A DNA stretch of 64,000 bases from Zizania palustris (GCA_019279435.1 JAAALK010000285.1:70788249-70852248), one strand, 5' to 3'. Positions 23,714 through 35,603 are shown, numbered from the stretch's first letter. Made by a program: numbers and translations. Notes: generated from the letters alone by a model not told the origin.

Positions 23714-24713
23714 NNNNNNNNNNNNNNNNNNNNNNNNNNNNNNNNNNNNNNNNNNNNNNNNNNNNNNNNNNNNNNNNNNNNNNNNNNNNNNNNNNNNNNN
23801 NNNNNNNNNNNNNNNNNNNNNNNNNNNNNNNNNNNNNNNNNNNNNNNNNNNNNNNNNNNNNNNNNNNNNNNNNNNNNNNNNNNNNNNNNNNNNNNNNNNN
23901 NNNNNNNNNNNNNNNNNNNNNNNNNNNNNNNNNNNNNNNNNNNNNNNNNNNNNNNNNNNNNNNNNNNNNNNNNNNNNNNNNNNNNNNNNNNNNNNNNNNN
24001 NNNNNNNNNNNNNNNNNNNNNNNNNNNNNNNNNNNNNNNNNNNNNNNNNNNNNNNNNNNNNNNNNNNNNNNNNNNNNNNNNNNNNNNNNNNNNNNNNNNN
24101 NNNNNNNNNNNNNNNNNNNNNNNNNNNNNNNNNNNNNNNNNNNNNNNNNNNNNNNNNNNNNNNNNNNNNNNNNNNNNNNNNNNNNNNNNNNNNNNNNNNN
24201 NNNNNNNNNNNNNNNNNNNNNNNNNNNNNNNNNNNNNNNNNNNNNNNNNNNNNNNNNNNNNNNNNNNNNNNNNNNNNNNNNNNNNNNNNNNNNNNNNNNN
24301 NNNNNNNNNNNNNNNNNNNNNNNNNNNNNNNNNNNNNNNNNNNNNNNNNNNNNNNNNNNNNNNNNNNNNNNNNNNNNNNNNNNNNNNNNNNNNNNNNNNN
24401 NNNNNNNNNNNNNNNNNNNNNNNNNNNNNNNNNNNNNNNNNNNNNNNNNNNNNNNNNNNNNNNNNNNNNNNNNNNNNNNNNNNNNNNNNNNNNNNNNNNN
24501 NNNNNNNNNNNNNNNNNNNNNNNNNNNNNNNNNNNNNNNNNNNNNNNNNNNNNNNNNNNNNNNNNNNNNNNNNNNNNNNNNNNNNNNNNNNNNNNNNNNN
24601 NNNNNNNNNNNNNNNNNNNNNNNNNNNNNNNNNNNNNNNNNNNNNNNNNNNNNNNNNNNNNNNNNNNNNNNNNNNNNNNNNNNNNNNNNNNNNNNNNNNN
24701 NNNNNNNNNNNNN
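23714..24713. other. Assembly gap, 1000 N
   Basis: The bases flanking the gap match A2 at 45326 and 49136, so A2 carries about 3.8 kb where A1 shows 1000 N. The missing part should hold the end of integrase, the tandem-repeat spacer and exons 2-5 of the antisense gene. The round length suggests a placeholder, and the tandem repeat is a plausible cause. Open frames reported across the N run are meaningless. Confidence 0.9.
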
Positions 24714-25536
24714 CTAAGTCTCGCATGCTCCCTCCGGCTGATCCTCTGAAGTAGGTTGAAACGAGCTTCGAGATGACCTTGGCCGGGATGCACTAAGGCT
24801 TCTTTCCGGAATGAATTTCTTTTAGAGGTCCGGCCAGAGGATTACTCGCCCCAACTTCGGCATAGAACCACCTCGTAACCCAGTCAGTGTACCATCTTGC
24901 ATTAATGGCCTTAGCAGGGAATTGAAGGGCATATTCGTCCCGAAGCCTGAAATTGATGCTTCCGAAGGCTACCACTACTTTTTCACCTCCGGGGCTACGA
25001 AGGTTTTAGGCTGGCATGAAGCCCTATGTAATGCTGCGAAGATCTCTGCCCTCCCCTCACAACCTTCAGCTCTCATTGCCCATTCGAAGATAGCCAATCT
25101 AGCTACTGCGTTCGGAGATAATTGAGGGAGGGCAACATGGAATAAATCGAGTACCTCCGTCAAAAGTCAACTGCCGGGAGACCCAAGCCAGCTTCGAAGA
25201 AGGCTTCGAAGACAACCACTTCTCGGGCCTTGGTGTTGGGATAAGCTCTTTTCCGGGCTTGCGAATCATAACTCCAGTACTAATCTTTCCTTCTACTGCG
25301 ATTGCCAGTGATTCCCTCTTGCAGGTAGAGATCCCAGTTGGAAGGACTGGTCTAGATACTTCGTTGATGGCGGGCAGAAACTTTGATCATCGATGTTTGG
25401 GATTTCTCGCTCCTGCCGCCATGGATGTCGCTGCAGATGCCGGAGGTGCCGCCGCCAACGCTGCAGCCACTGCTGCTGCAGCCGCCTGCTGCCGGGCCAA
25501 GGCCGACGGAGCTCCAGAACCCTTGGTCTTCACCAT
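24714..25536 (-). pseudogene. A1 antisense gene, most of exon 1
   Basis: Minus-strand ATG at 25536 (MVKTKGSGAPSALARQQAA) matches exon 1 of the A2 antisense gene. Frameshifts break it after about 50 codons, but the conserved block (VLDLFHVALPQLSPNAVARL, about 25150) and FGSINFRLRDEYALQFPAK are readable down to the gap. A TATA box lies about 120 bases upstream. It belongs to the proteins annotated as putative gypsy type transposon domain (Pfam PF04195), by recall rather than search. Confidence 0.75.
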
Positions 25537-25656
25537 TGCAACCGCTGGGTTGTTTTGGGGGAAATGGAGGCTAGGGCTCAAAGAACTCAAAGGGCTCAGA
25601 AGGTGTTTGATTGCGAGAAAGCAGTGAAAAGGTAACCGGGTAAGTTCTAGGCCATC

Positions 25657-25664
25657 TATTTATA
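25657..25664 (-). promoter_or_regulatory. TATA box of the A1 antisense gene
   Basis: Minus strand TATAAATA in CTATAAATAGATGGCC, at the same place and nearly the same sequence as in A2 (50090-50097). Confidence 0.65.
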
Positions 25665-25989
25665 GCCTAGACTTTATATTTTACCGTTAGCCCATGCCGT
25701 TTCGCATTCCTGCCGTACTTTTCTCCGAAATTAACGTTTTCTACAGTTTCCGTTAGGAACAGAAAGCTAACGGCTATTTCCTCTAAGTCTAAAAGACTTT
25801 CAAACTTCTTGAGTCGGTTCTAAGATAGTTCGAAAAGTAATATTTTAAGATTGATTCGGAGTTACATCTTCGTGCATTTTGGAGATGAATTGAAATCTAA
25901 TAACCCCTATGTTTGGTTATTTTTTCCTTCCGTATACTGCTCTCCTAACATTACAGGCTAAACGGAGAAGAAGCGTATTCGAGGGCTAC

Positions 25990-26485
25990 TGTTGGGGGGA
26001 AACTATCTCATCTTCGGGGTTATTACCGCAACAGCATGTTAGCAGATAGTGGATTCGAAGGTTTCCAGACGTCCATCTTCGAAGATACCCTGAGTCAAGC
26101 TCGAAGCACGAAGATAGGCATTGGTTCGGAGTACATCTTCGAACTAAGGCGATTCAAGATCTTTATTGCCAGCTAAGATGGAAGATTTATCTTTTATATT
26201 ATTATATTATTCTTTTACCATTTTAGCCCTATCCAGGGTACCGAATAGTTTCCATTATGACGGTTGTAATAGAGGGGTAAATAGGTCTTTTCCTTAATAT
26301 TTGGGCCTATAAATACCCCCCATTTCACCCTGTAATAGGGACCGAATACAAGTTATTCAATACACACATTTGAACTATTCTAAGTTGTTATCCTTTCGGA
26401 GGCTTAGAACAGTTCTCTTCGCAAACACTTCGTTTGTTAGTTTCTTTTCTACAGAAACCTGTTAGCGTAATCTTTTACGCCAACA
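25990..26485 (+). repeat. A1 3' LTR, 496 bp
   Basis: It starts TGTTGGGGGGAAACTATC and ends ACGCCAACA, followed by the right ACCAC copy at 26486-26490. TATA box at 26308-26315. Confidence 0.93.
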
Positions 26486-26490
26486 ACCAC

Positions 26491-29400
26491 TAAGCCCAAG
26501 AACCCCAAGCCTCAACCACATCCCAAGAAGCCCACCTACCATTGTGAGTATTGTCAGAGAGAAGGGCATCTTGCGGAGTTTTGCTTCAGGAGGAAGCAGG
26601 TTGAGAGAGCTGAGCGTGCTCGTGGTGGTCAGGAGTAGTTCTACCAGCAGGGTGATAGACTGAGAGTTCCTCGACGCGGGGAGAGGCTGGAGGCCAGGCC
26701 ACGTCGTGTAGGTGGTGGTAGAGGAGACGACTTTCATGCTCGTGCTCCAGATGGTGGTGTTCGTTCCGGCAGAGCTCCAGGCCGTTTTGGCTACGGTCCT
26801 GGACCTCGTGGCTGAGGCTTTAGGCAGAACTAAGGACCACGCTTTGAGCCTCATTTTGGTCCGAAATCTTCTGATTTCTGGTTTCCGTCTATTGAGCAGA
26901 TGGCTCGACACTAGTTTAGCTCTTTCGCTAAACCTGGTGCCGGACGATTTGCTCCCCCTTACGAACACTGATTGTGCAGGATCGGGGACTGGAGGACGTT
27001 TGGATCATGGACTCAGGATGCTCTCGCCACATGATGGGACATCGCAGATGGTTCTCTAGTCTCACTCCCCCGAGCTCCAAAGAGTACATAACTTTCGGGA
27101 ACAGTGGTCAAGGGAAAGTAAGTGGCATCGGCTCAATTCGCATTTCAGACCATTTCTCTTTGAAGAATATTGCCTTGGTTAAAAATTTGAACTTTAACTT
27201 GATTTCGGTTTCGCAACTTCTTGAGGATGGTTTGGAAGTGCGTTTTAAGAAGGGCAATTCTTCTGTGTTTGATTCTAGAGGGTCTTTGATTTTCCAGATC
27301 TTACCATTCGGTAAAGTTTTTCGAATGACTTTTCTAGTTCTTTTGGCCCTTCTCGCTGTTTGATTGCTAGATCTTCTTCTGAGCTCTGGAAGTGGCATAG
27401 GAGGTTAGGTCCTTTGAGTTTTGATGTACTAGTCAGGTTAAGCTCTATGGACCTCATCCGAGGATTGCCAAAGCTTAAAATGGAGAAAGATCTAGTTTGT
27501 CATCCCTGACGTCATGGGAAAATGGTTGCCGCTTCTCACTCACCTGTGACTCAGGTGATGACTTCGTATCCGGGTGAGCTATTACACATGGACACTGTAG
27601 GTCCAGCTCAGGTACGCTCAGTCAGTGGTAAGTGGTACGTGCTTGTCATTGTTGACGACTTTTCTTGATTCTCGTGGGTTTTCTTTTTGGAGTCTAAGGA
27701 TGAGACTTTTCTTTTTGTTCATGACCTGATTTTGAAGCTGAAGAATGAGAACAATGGTCGGATGCGAGCAATTCGCTCCGACAACGGCTCTGAGTTCAAG
27801 AACTCTCAGTTCGTCAGCTTCTGTAGTGATTAGGGTCTTGACCATCAGTTTTTTGCTCCTTACACTCCCCCACAGAACGACGTTGTGGAACGAAAGAACC
27901 GCACGCTAGTCGAGATGGCTAGGACGATGCTCGATGAGCACAGGACTCCTAGGCGTTTTTGGGCTGAAGCCATGGACACGGCTTGCTATCTGGCCAACCA
28001 CATTTTTCTTCGAGCTTACTTAGGTAAGACTTCATATGAGTTGCGGTTTGGGAGACAGCCCAAGGTGAGCCACTTGCGAGTGTTTGGCTGCAAGTGCTTT
28101 GTGCTCAAGAAGGGAGGGCATTTGGACAAGTTTGAGTCTCGTTGCTGGGACGGAGTTTTCCTTGGCTACGCTTTACATTCTCGAGGTTTTCGTGTTTGGA
28201 ACCTCGACTCCCAACAGCTTGTCGAGACTTGTGAGGTTTCTTTTGACGAATCCTTGCCTTCTTTAACTCCTTCTTTTGAGCTTTCTGGTGATGATGAGCT
28301 CGGAGAGTCCATCTTCGAGGAAGATGAGGATACTCCAGCTGCTGATGAGGGTGGGCCTTCTACACCTCCTGCAGAGCCCACACCTTCTGAGACTTCGACT
28401 GAGGACGAGGGCGGACCTCTGATCACTTCATCCACTTCGATCGAGCCCCCTCAGTCGAGTCCAGAGGTGCTAGCTGCTGACTCCGGTGAGGTGACTTCAG
28501 ATCACCAGGGATCCCGAGCAGTTCAGCGTGATCACCCCTCAGTGCTCATCATTGGTGATTTGACTGAGAGAACTTTGCGTTCATCTGGTACCTCTCTTGC
28601 TGTATTTGATGAATCTGCTTTTGTTGCATCTTTTGAGCCCAGAGATGTTTCTCATGCTCTTTCTGATTCTAATTGGATTAATGCTATGCAAGAAGAGCTT
28701 GAGAATTTTGTCCGTAATCGGGTTTGGACACTAGTTGAGCCGCCACCAGGATGCAACCCCATATGCACCAAGTGGGTGTTCAAGAACAAACAAGGTGAAG
28801 ATGGGGTTGTGGTGCGCAACAAAGCTCGGCTAGTTGCCCAGGGTTTTTTTCCAGAAAGATGGTATTGATTTTGAAGAAGAAACTTTCGCCCCTGTTGCCC
28901 GTCTTGAGTCCATTCGCATTCTCTTAGCTTTTGCCGCTTCGAAGGGTTTTAAGCTTTTTCAAATGGACGTCAAGAGTGCTTTTCTGAACGGTATAGAAGA
29001 GGAAGTATATGTTAGGCAGCCCCCCGGTTTTGAGAACCCCAAGTTTCCTCGACATGTTTTTAAATTTCAAAAAGCGTTATACGGGTTGCAGCAAGCCCCC
29101 AGGGCTTGGTATGACCGGTTGAAGCAGTTTTTGTTGGGGAAGGGCTTTGTGATGGGTTATGTGTATAAGACTCTCTTTTTGCTCAGAGATGTTTCAGATT
29201 TTTTAGTTGCTCAGATTTACGTGGACGATATTATTTTTGGCGGTACTACTGATTCTCTTGTGTCCAAGTTTTCTGAGCAGATGCACAACGAGTTTGACAT
29301 GAGCCTCATGGGTGAACTCAAGTATTTCTTAGGGCTCCAGATCAAGCAGACCAAGGATGGCACCTTCATCCACCAAGGTAAGTACACTCGTGACATGTTG

Positions 29401-30169
29401 AAAAAATTTGACTTTGGTGGTGAGTTGAAGCCGCAGATGACCCCGATGGGCACATATGGGGGTCTGGACAAGGACGAGAGCGGTGTCAAGGTCAACGAGA
29501 GGGAGTTTTGAGGGATGATCGGTTCGTTGCTATACTTGACGGCGACAATACCAGACATACAGTTCGCCGTGGGACTTTGCGCGTGTTTTCAGTCTTCACC
29601 ACGTGCGTCTCATCGGCAAGCTATCAAGCGCATCTTCAGGTATCTCACTTATGCACCCGATCTTGGTCTTTATTATTCAGTATCATCATCTCTTGATTTA
29701 TCTGGCTTTTCAGACGCCGACTTTGGTGGGTGCCGGTTGGATCGCAAGTCGACTTCCGGTACTTGCCAGTTTCATGGTTCTTCTCTTGTCTCTTGGTCTT
29801 CTCGAAAGCAATCTGGAGTTTCTCTTTCGACCACTGAGGCTGAGTATGTAGCTGCTGCTAGCTGCTGCTCCCAGTTAGTTTGGATGATTTCCACTTTGCG
29901 AGACTTTGGGTTGTTCTTTCCTACCAGGGTTCCAATGTTTTGCGACAGCACCAGTGCTATTAGTGTAGGGAAAAACCCTTGTCTCCATTGTAAAACCAAA
30001 CACATTGATGCTGCGCTTTCACTTTCTGCGGGATCAATATGAAAAAGGTGTCATTGACCTTGTTCATGTTGATACCCATCATCAGTTGGCTAACATTTTC
30101 ACCAAACCCCTAGATCAGTCTACTTTTGAGCGTTTACGAGGGGATTTGGGTGTTGTGTATCCTTTCTAG
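26491..30169 (+). pseudogene. D gag end and pol (protease, integrase, RT, RNase H)
   Basis: Gag resumes with a second knuckle (CEYCQREGHLAEFC). The order is: protease WIMDSG at 27001-27018; the pre-integrase domain; integrase with VDD near 27650, SDNGSEF near 27776 and E in VVERKN near 27885; RT with YVDD at 29218-29229; RNase H with STTEAEYVAA. The end is TAG at 30167-30169. In-frame stops are TGA 27507, TGA 27666, TAG 27831 and TGA 29509. At least the last three are explained by one C-to-T change each. Frameshifts occur near 28845 (a T run) and 30010. Integrase and RT are otherwise well conserved, so D was an autonomous copia element. Confidence 0.92.
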
Positions 30170-31512
30170 GATATTTTGCGTCAGTTTTCTTACTTCGTTA
30201 CTCTTTTCTTGAGTCTTTTTGTGTGTGTTCATATCATACATATTCACATATCACACTTTTGAGCTGCTTCTGGTATATGTTTGAACTGCTTTACTTATTC
30301 TAGCTGGTACATGCTTTTGAATACTTATCAATTATCATGCTTTGGTTCAGTTCACTTGATATGTCTGATATCTGTCATATGCATGGCTTTTACACTTTAA
30401 AACTTGAAAAATGATCACCATTGCTTCTTGTAACTAGCATGCGTAGGCTGAATGTTCTTGCTATCTGTTACATGCCTTGTAGCTAGTTCCTGACTTAGAT
30501 GCAAATATGCAACTTGGATATCTTTATGCTTTAAACATGGAAATGTGCTATAAAAATGATGAAAAATTGAGAAAAATGAAAATTCCATGCCTTTTTTATG
30601 CATAACTTGGAAAGATCCAGGTGGGTTTGCTTTGTCACATTGCATTGTTCAGGACTGCATACCATAGCACTTTGGTATGAACTAGGACAGTGTAGTGTAT
30701 GCCAAGACCAATGTCTTAAGCTTCTGATGGTCTAGTTCTGGCCTAGGCTTGACTTGGTCGGTCAGCATAAGGTTTGACATGCAAATAACCCCTGGCGAAA
30801 ATGAAAAAGGAAAAAGAAAAAGCCTGAAAATTGGAATGATAACAAGTTTGCTGAAGCACTATGTTTTTGATAATGCTTATCTTGGTAGATATCAGTTAGC
30901 TTCTACATCTCATGCTTTACCTTGCTTGTCAGCTGGAAAATGTGGTGATGTTTTTGTTTGCAAAAAAATTGAAAATGCGTGCTAATGACTTTCTTTAGAT
31001 ATCATATGTTGCACTGATCATGCCATTATCTTAGACAGTATGTCTTTTGCTGTATCTGTTAGATGTTGTAATTGCAGTCAATCATATCTGAGAAGCATGC
31101 TTTCTACACTCCACCTGCACCCTAGTTGCATTCATTGCATATTTTAAGGGAGAGTTGCATTTCAGGGGGAGTCTGTGTCTCTTTTGAGTGCTTGATGAGT
31201 TCACTTGTCAACAAGGGGGAGAAATTTTGGGATAAGAGTTCAAGGGGGAGTTTTTGTCCCATTTGTCCTTACTCTTTTGATATCCTTGTTGATGTTTCTG
31301 AGATCGCACTCATTTTGAGCTTTTACATTTTGGTTAACCATAATGACCACTTCTTACTTTTTGTTTGCCTTTTGGTCATTAGGGTTAAACTTTTACTTTA
31401 TTTTCTTCTTCTTTGTTTTCTTGTGCTTTGTTTTCATGTTTCCACATGTGTTCGCAGGTACTGAAGAGCTGAAGAAGTGAAGTGTTGACAATGCACTCAT
31501 CAAGGGGGAGAG
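30170..31512 (+). other. D 3' non-coding region
   Basis: There is no convincing frame. It contains a block (30601-30800) that is strongly similar to 60733-60915 in element C. It also has repeated purine runs of the PPT type (AGGGGGA at 31164, 31214 and 31243) before the true PPT. In SIRE-like elements this position can hold an env-like ORF; I see none here. Confidence 0.75.
31502..31512 (+). promoter_or_regulatory. D polypurine tract
   Basis: AAGGGGGAGAG abuts the 3' LTR start TGAGGAGCC. Confidence 0.85.
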
Positions 31513-33574
31513 TGAGGAGCCATGCTGAAGAGCGTGGGCCTCATGGCTCCAAATGTGATGAGTCATTGTCAACGATAGTCAAAGAGGACATAAGAAGAGA
31601 GAAGATCTGTTGTGTCTGGGCATCGTGTGACTCAGGTACACGGGCAGCGAGTGACTGTCGGGCTGAGAGAGCTGCGAAGTCGGGCTAGCCCAATCTGGGT
31701 ACATGGGCTAGGAGCAGCAGAAGACCCACTGGGTTGTTGACTAGGATTGACTCAGGTACACATGCGGCGAGTGATTGCCGGGCTGAGGGAGCTGCGGAAT
31801 CGGGCCGGCCCAATCCGGGTACCTGGTGCAAAGCCGGTGGACGCTTTGTCAGTTTCGGCGCAAAACTGACGAACGCTGATCTTGTATCGGACTGTCCAGA
31901 AGAGAAGCCGTAGTCGCTACGAAAGCTTAGCTTCCAGATAAGTCATTTGTAAATAGGAGTTTACTATTTTGTCCCTAGGCCCACAGTCAGTCAGTCGAGT
32001 TTGTAAAAATATCCTAAGGGCAGTTTAGTCTTTTCCTTTATTTCAGCGTCTATAAAAAACCCTAAGGGGCTGGTGGAATATTCCTAGCTATTGGGCAGCC
32101 TATAAATAGGGCCCCAATCCCTAGGGTTAGGTCACCCTTTGCTGAAATCACTTTTTAATCAATTCCTTGGGTCATTCCTCTTTGTTCCATATGTTTCTCT
32201 CTCCTGTTCATGCGTGCGCCGCCAGGGATTTTGCTACTGTTTGTTTATGAGTTCACCTTGATTCTTCTCTGGTCTGGATGTTTTTATTCTTGCTGTTGTG
32301 TGCAGCATTTCGTTAATAGCTCTGCATTTTCGTTTCGCGTGCAACTAGTTTATTCATGTGAGAATGTCTCTCTGTTGCTTCTGTTCTTCAACCGAGTAGT
32401 ACTAGTTCTTGCATGCAGCAAGTAGTACCTACTCCCTGTAGCTACAGTATGCTAGTACTCTAGATGTGCTTTTTCCTGCATAGCCTTTTTGATCGAGTTG
32501 ACAGAGTCTAGCCTTTCTCTGGCTGTTTCTGGCGAAGCCCCCTTGTTTATTCGAAGTCATTCAGTTCTGTGAAGCAGGCTTCGACCTGACATCTTCGTAG
32601 GCTTCGCTAGAACTTTTGACTCCGAACTCGCACTATGAATCTAGCTTCGATGTATTCTATGTGCTTAGTTTTTGTTCGTTGACGTACTTTGGCACTTTTG
32701 CGAAGCATACTTCGACAGGCTTCGAAGTTAGCTTCGAAGCATTTTTTCTGGTAGACTTCGCACGGAGTGTGTTTTTTCTGAGAAGTTTCTCTGCTGTTGT
32801 CATTTTCGTGGATCTCAGTTTGTGTGTTCGAAGTGTGTATTTCGAAGTTTGTTTCAAGGCTTCGATCTCCTTTGAGAACATCAGCAGACTTCGTTTCGAA
32901 GTTGGTTTGTGGTTCGAAGGTTACTACTTCGGTAGTCATACTTCGATCTAGCTAACTTCGAAGGTAGCAGTGTAGGCTTCGTTTCGGTTTTGCTGCCGTG
33001 TGTTGGGCTTCGCTTCTCTTTCGAAGGTTGCTTTTCTGCAATCTTTGTTCGAAGCTGTCTGATCGAAGTATAGGCTTCGAAGTACACTGTTCGAAGCAGG
33101 CTTCGATACTTTCATACTTCGCTTCGAAGCATACTTCGCCTTCTGCCACACGAACTAGGCTAGTTTCTAGAAACCTTCGACACTTCCACGACAGCCTTCA
33201 ACAAGGGACCCCGAAGCAGGCTTCGTCACTGCGAAGCAGGCTTTGACACTGCGAAGCACGCTTCGCCAAGTTTCGACAAGAGACAAATTGAACAGTAACT
33301 TCTCATCTCTTTTCATGAACACTTAGGTCATCTGCTGAGAAGTTTGATCTGCCATGTTTTGAATATATTGCTTATCTACCTATTAGCACTGTATTGGTGT
33401 TTCTCTGTTTTGACACCGGTCATTTCTAGGCTAGATAATTTTAGACATAGCCAATCTGTTCACGCTTTGCTGCTTAGTCTTTCGAGGTGCGTTGGGTGTT
33501 GGGAGCAGGCCATAGATTCGAAAGAATTTTTAGGCGCCCATTCACCCCCCCTGGTCGCTACTTTCGGTCCTACA
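31513..33574 (+). repeat. D 3' LTR, 2062 bp
   Basis: TGAGGAGCC to GGTCCTACA, same order as the 5' LTR. The TATA box is at 32101-32108 and the TTCGAA-rich segment at about 32550-33280. It is followed by CAGCT, the right target copy. Confidence 0.92.
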
Positions 33575-33848
33575 CAGCTTCTTGCCTCCACCTTGCTACT
33601 TCCTCCTAAAGCCGCGCTACCTGGCTAGCCGCATCATCAGGAAGGTCTTCGCTTCCTTCGGAGGGGACCTCTGGGTCTTGAGAATTGTGATAATTAGTTC
33701 GAAGCACCGAGGGAGCTGCTCGGGGAACTCTGGGTGCTCGAGGTCTCATGACCACTTCGGGAGTTGGTGGAATGACTGAGGGTCCTGCACCGTTGGTCCG
33801 AGTGGACCTTCGGGGAGGATCGGTGGCTAGGCTCCGCTTGGGAGGCAT
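33575..33848 (-). pseudogene. E gag N-terminus
   Basis: ATG at 33848 reads MPPKRSLATDPPRRSTRT, matching the gag start of A1 and A2. It continues to VARWRQEA at the D insertion point with one TAG just before. The capsid part follows at 13474. Confidence 0.88.
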
Positions 33849-34035
33849 GGCTAACGAAGTTAAGGTCCGAAGACCGAAGACTTCGAATGATTTGGGAAGG
33901 CGAGAAGAGGCCTTCGAACTACACTAGGAAGCCCCTTACGGAAGGGTGCGCATAATCTTTAGACTCCGAAACTCCCTCTACAAGTGCTCTTCGAAGTGCA
34001 GTCAGCAGCAGAGAACTAAATTTTAGAACTAGGTT

Positions 34036-34053
34036 CCCCATGGATGGCGCAAC
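34036..34053 (-). promoter_or_regulatory. E primer-binding site, degenerate
   Basis: Minus strand GTTGCGCCATCCATGGGG follows the LTR end. It lacks one G compared with GTTGGCGCCGTCC in A1. The leader 33849-34035 has no other feature. Confidence 0.6.
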
Positions 34054-34548
34054 TGTTGGCGTAAAAGATAACGCTAACAGGTTCTCTAAGATTAAGAACT
34101 AACAAACAAAGAGTTTGTGAAGCGAACTATCTCAAGTCTCCGAATAGGATAATAGCTCGAAGTAGTTCGAAGTTGTGTATTGAATATCTGAATATTCGAT
34201 GCCTATTACAAGGTGAGAAGGGGGGTATTTATAGGTAAAAACTGTAAGGAAAATACCTTTTTACCTCTCTATTACAACCGACATAGTGGAAACTATTCAG
34301 TACCCCGAATAGGGCTGAAATGGTAAAATATGTTCGAAGAAGATAGATAAGGCAGACGTCCCATCAGTCTTGTTGTTTCCCACAGCGGAGTTGGAGCCTT
34401 CGGAGGGTATCTTCGAACTGGGGTTCGGATGAACCCTTCGGCTTTGAACCTTCATCAATTCGGAGACAAGTCTTTGGCTTAGAACTGTATGAGTTTTCTT
34501 TGTCTCTTGATCTTAAAGGTCCTGGGGATGAAGTATTTCCCCCCAACA
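34054..34548 (-). repeat. E 5' LTR, 495 bp
   Basis: Minus strand starts TGTTGGGGGGAAATAC at 34548 and ends ACGCCAACA at 34054. Length and ends equal those of the A LTRs, but the middle is clearly diverged. Minus TATA box at 34226-34233. The expected target-site copy is 34549-34553 (AAAAC). Confidence 0.9.
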
Positions 34549-35603
34549 AAAACCAAAAGCTATGAATAAATCAAATGTGAAAAATGTACCAAAATAAGTA
34601 TAGAAAGCAATCAAACAGGGACTTTGGAAGATGAACAGTGCATCACAACACACAATGCTACACACGTGGAGCCACAAAAGACACAACGCATGACGATGAA
34701 CAGAGGAGACAAATTGAAAACACTGTAGTAGATTTAAAAATGAAATTATGGATAAGCTGCCCTCAAAGTTTTCAGCCGAAAAGTTATCTCAAATGATAGC
34801 CACAAAGTCTCACCTAATCCCCTAGGTATGGGGTCCTTTATATAGGCAAGCCCATCAAGGTATTCCCCAAAATGCCATTAGGGTTTAATGACAAATTATT
34901 TACCTAAATACCCTTATGTATTTTTAGAATTAATAATTCTGAAAAATACACAAAAGTATACTCCTAATTTATTACAATATTGACCCTATTCTTTTAATAT
35001 TTTTTCAGAAGTAAAAATTCCGAAAAATACTAACTAGACTACTAACCAGAAAAATAAACTCCTATTTATTGGAATTTAAAAACACTTTCTGATATGACGG
35101 TTTTCAGCTAAAACCGACAAAGCCTTCCCGATCGCCGACACGTGACACCAATCCACGAACTCGACCGCCAGCAAGTCTCTCCCGCTCTCGATCCCCTTGA
35201 GCCACCTAATCACCTGCACTATCCTCCCTTTCGTTGACTTGGTCGACACACTGTCTTGATCATCCGTCCGTCCATGTCTTGCTCGATCTCCATGTGTACT
35301 CCTAACATCATCCCCAACTTCACCCGGCCTCCTTGATCCTCTGGCATCAAGCTCCCCGCTTGACCCTTGATCACCTGTCGTTGATAGTTGGCTAGCATCT
35401 CCACCATGCACACATGAGACAAGACAAAACAAGAAACATGATGCACACCGATCCCCTCGGCATACAATCTCCACTCATACATCGATCACATCGATGCAAG
35501 CAAACCACCACTCACTCATCACTACAGATCGAGCAAACTTGTCAATCACTCATCACCAAGATAGAAATTATTGACCCGAAAACGTGCCCCCGCACTTGGG
35601 TCA
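34549..35603 (-). repeat. Element G: fragment of a copia LTR of the C family
   Basis: The minus strand aligns by eye with the first kilobase of the C 5' LTR (shared GATGAGTGATTGACAAG, GGGGAGCTTGATGCC and GGGGATCGAGAGCGG). TATATAAA at 34837-34844 is its TATA box. E has inserted at the left end. The right boundary lies between about 35555 and 35603 and is unclear, because the canonical TGAGAAACC start is not visible. No coding sequence. Confidence 0.75.
35572..35603. repeat. Nested quasi-palindrome
   Basis: Outer arms TGACCC and GGGTCA enclose an inner GTGC-CCCC-GCAC. It sits at the border of G and the B-type leader. Confidence 0.7.

Larger units (their letters stand above)
17842..26485 (+). 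mobile_element. Element A1: Tat-lineage Ty3/gypsy element with antisense gene, contains the N gap
   Basis: The LTRs at 17842-18336 and 25990-26485 are flanked by a perfect ACCAC duplication. Gag-pol runs on the plus strand from 18398 to the gap at 23714. After the gap only the start of the antisense gene remains. It is near-identical in layout to A2. The two LTRs differ by about 13 substitutions and one indel in 495 bases (counted by eye). At 1.3e-8 substitutions per site per year, a rate often used for grasses, that is about 1 My. Confidence 0.95.
13475..33574 (+). mobile_element. Element D: SIRE/Maximus-like Ty1/copia retrotransposon, split by A1
   Basis: 5' LTR 13475-15548, PBS 15551-15562, gag 15614-17841 continuing at 26491, pol to 30169, a 1.3 kb 3' non-coding region, PPT 31502-31512 and 3' LTR 31513-33574. 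Domain order protease-integrase-RT-RNase H identifies Ty1/copia. The long coiled-coil gag and the long 3' non-coding region suggest the SIRE/Maximus lineage. It inserted into gag of E. Confidence 0.9.
6823..34548 (-). mobile_element. Element E: old Tat-lineage Ty3/gypsy element, interrupted by D and F
   Basis: Pieces are 34548-33575 (5' LTR, PBS, leader, gag start) and 13474-6823 (rest of gag, pol, repeat spacer, end of antisense gene). The two halves of gag join exactly at the D target duplication inside the codons for E-A-A-D-R, which proves they were one sequence. The left remainder, including its 3' LTR, lies beyond F outside the window. It is more diverged than A1 and A2 and carries about a dozen in-frame stops in pol. 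Confidence 0.9.

Noticed and set aside
23633..24793. Frames of 339-759 residues across the N run
   Set aside because: They consist mainly of unknown residues; only the ends are real sequence.
13470..33579. D and E seen as one recombinant element
   Set aside because: CAGCC/CAGCT flanks and the exact restoration of the E gag codons show a simple insertion of D into E.
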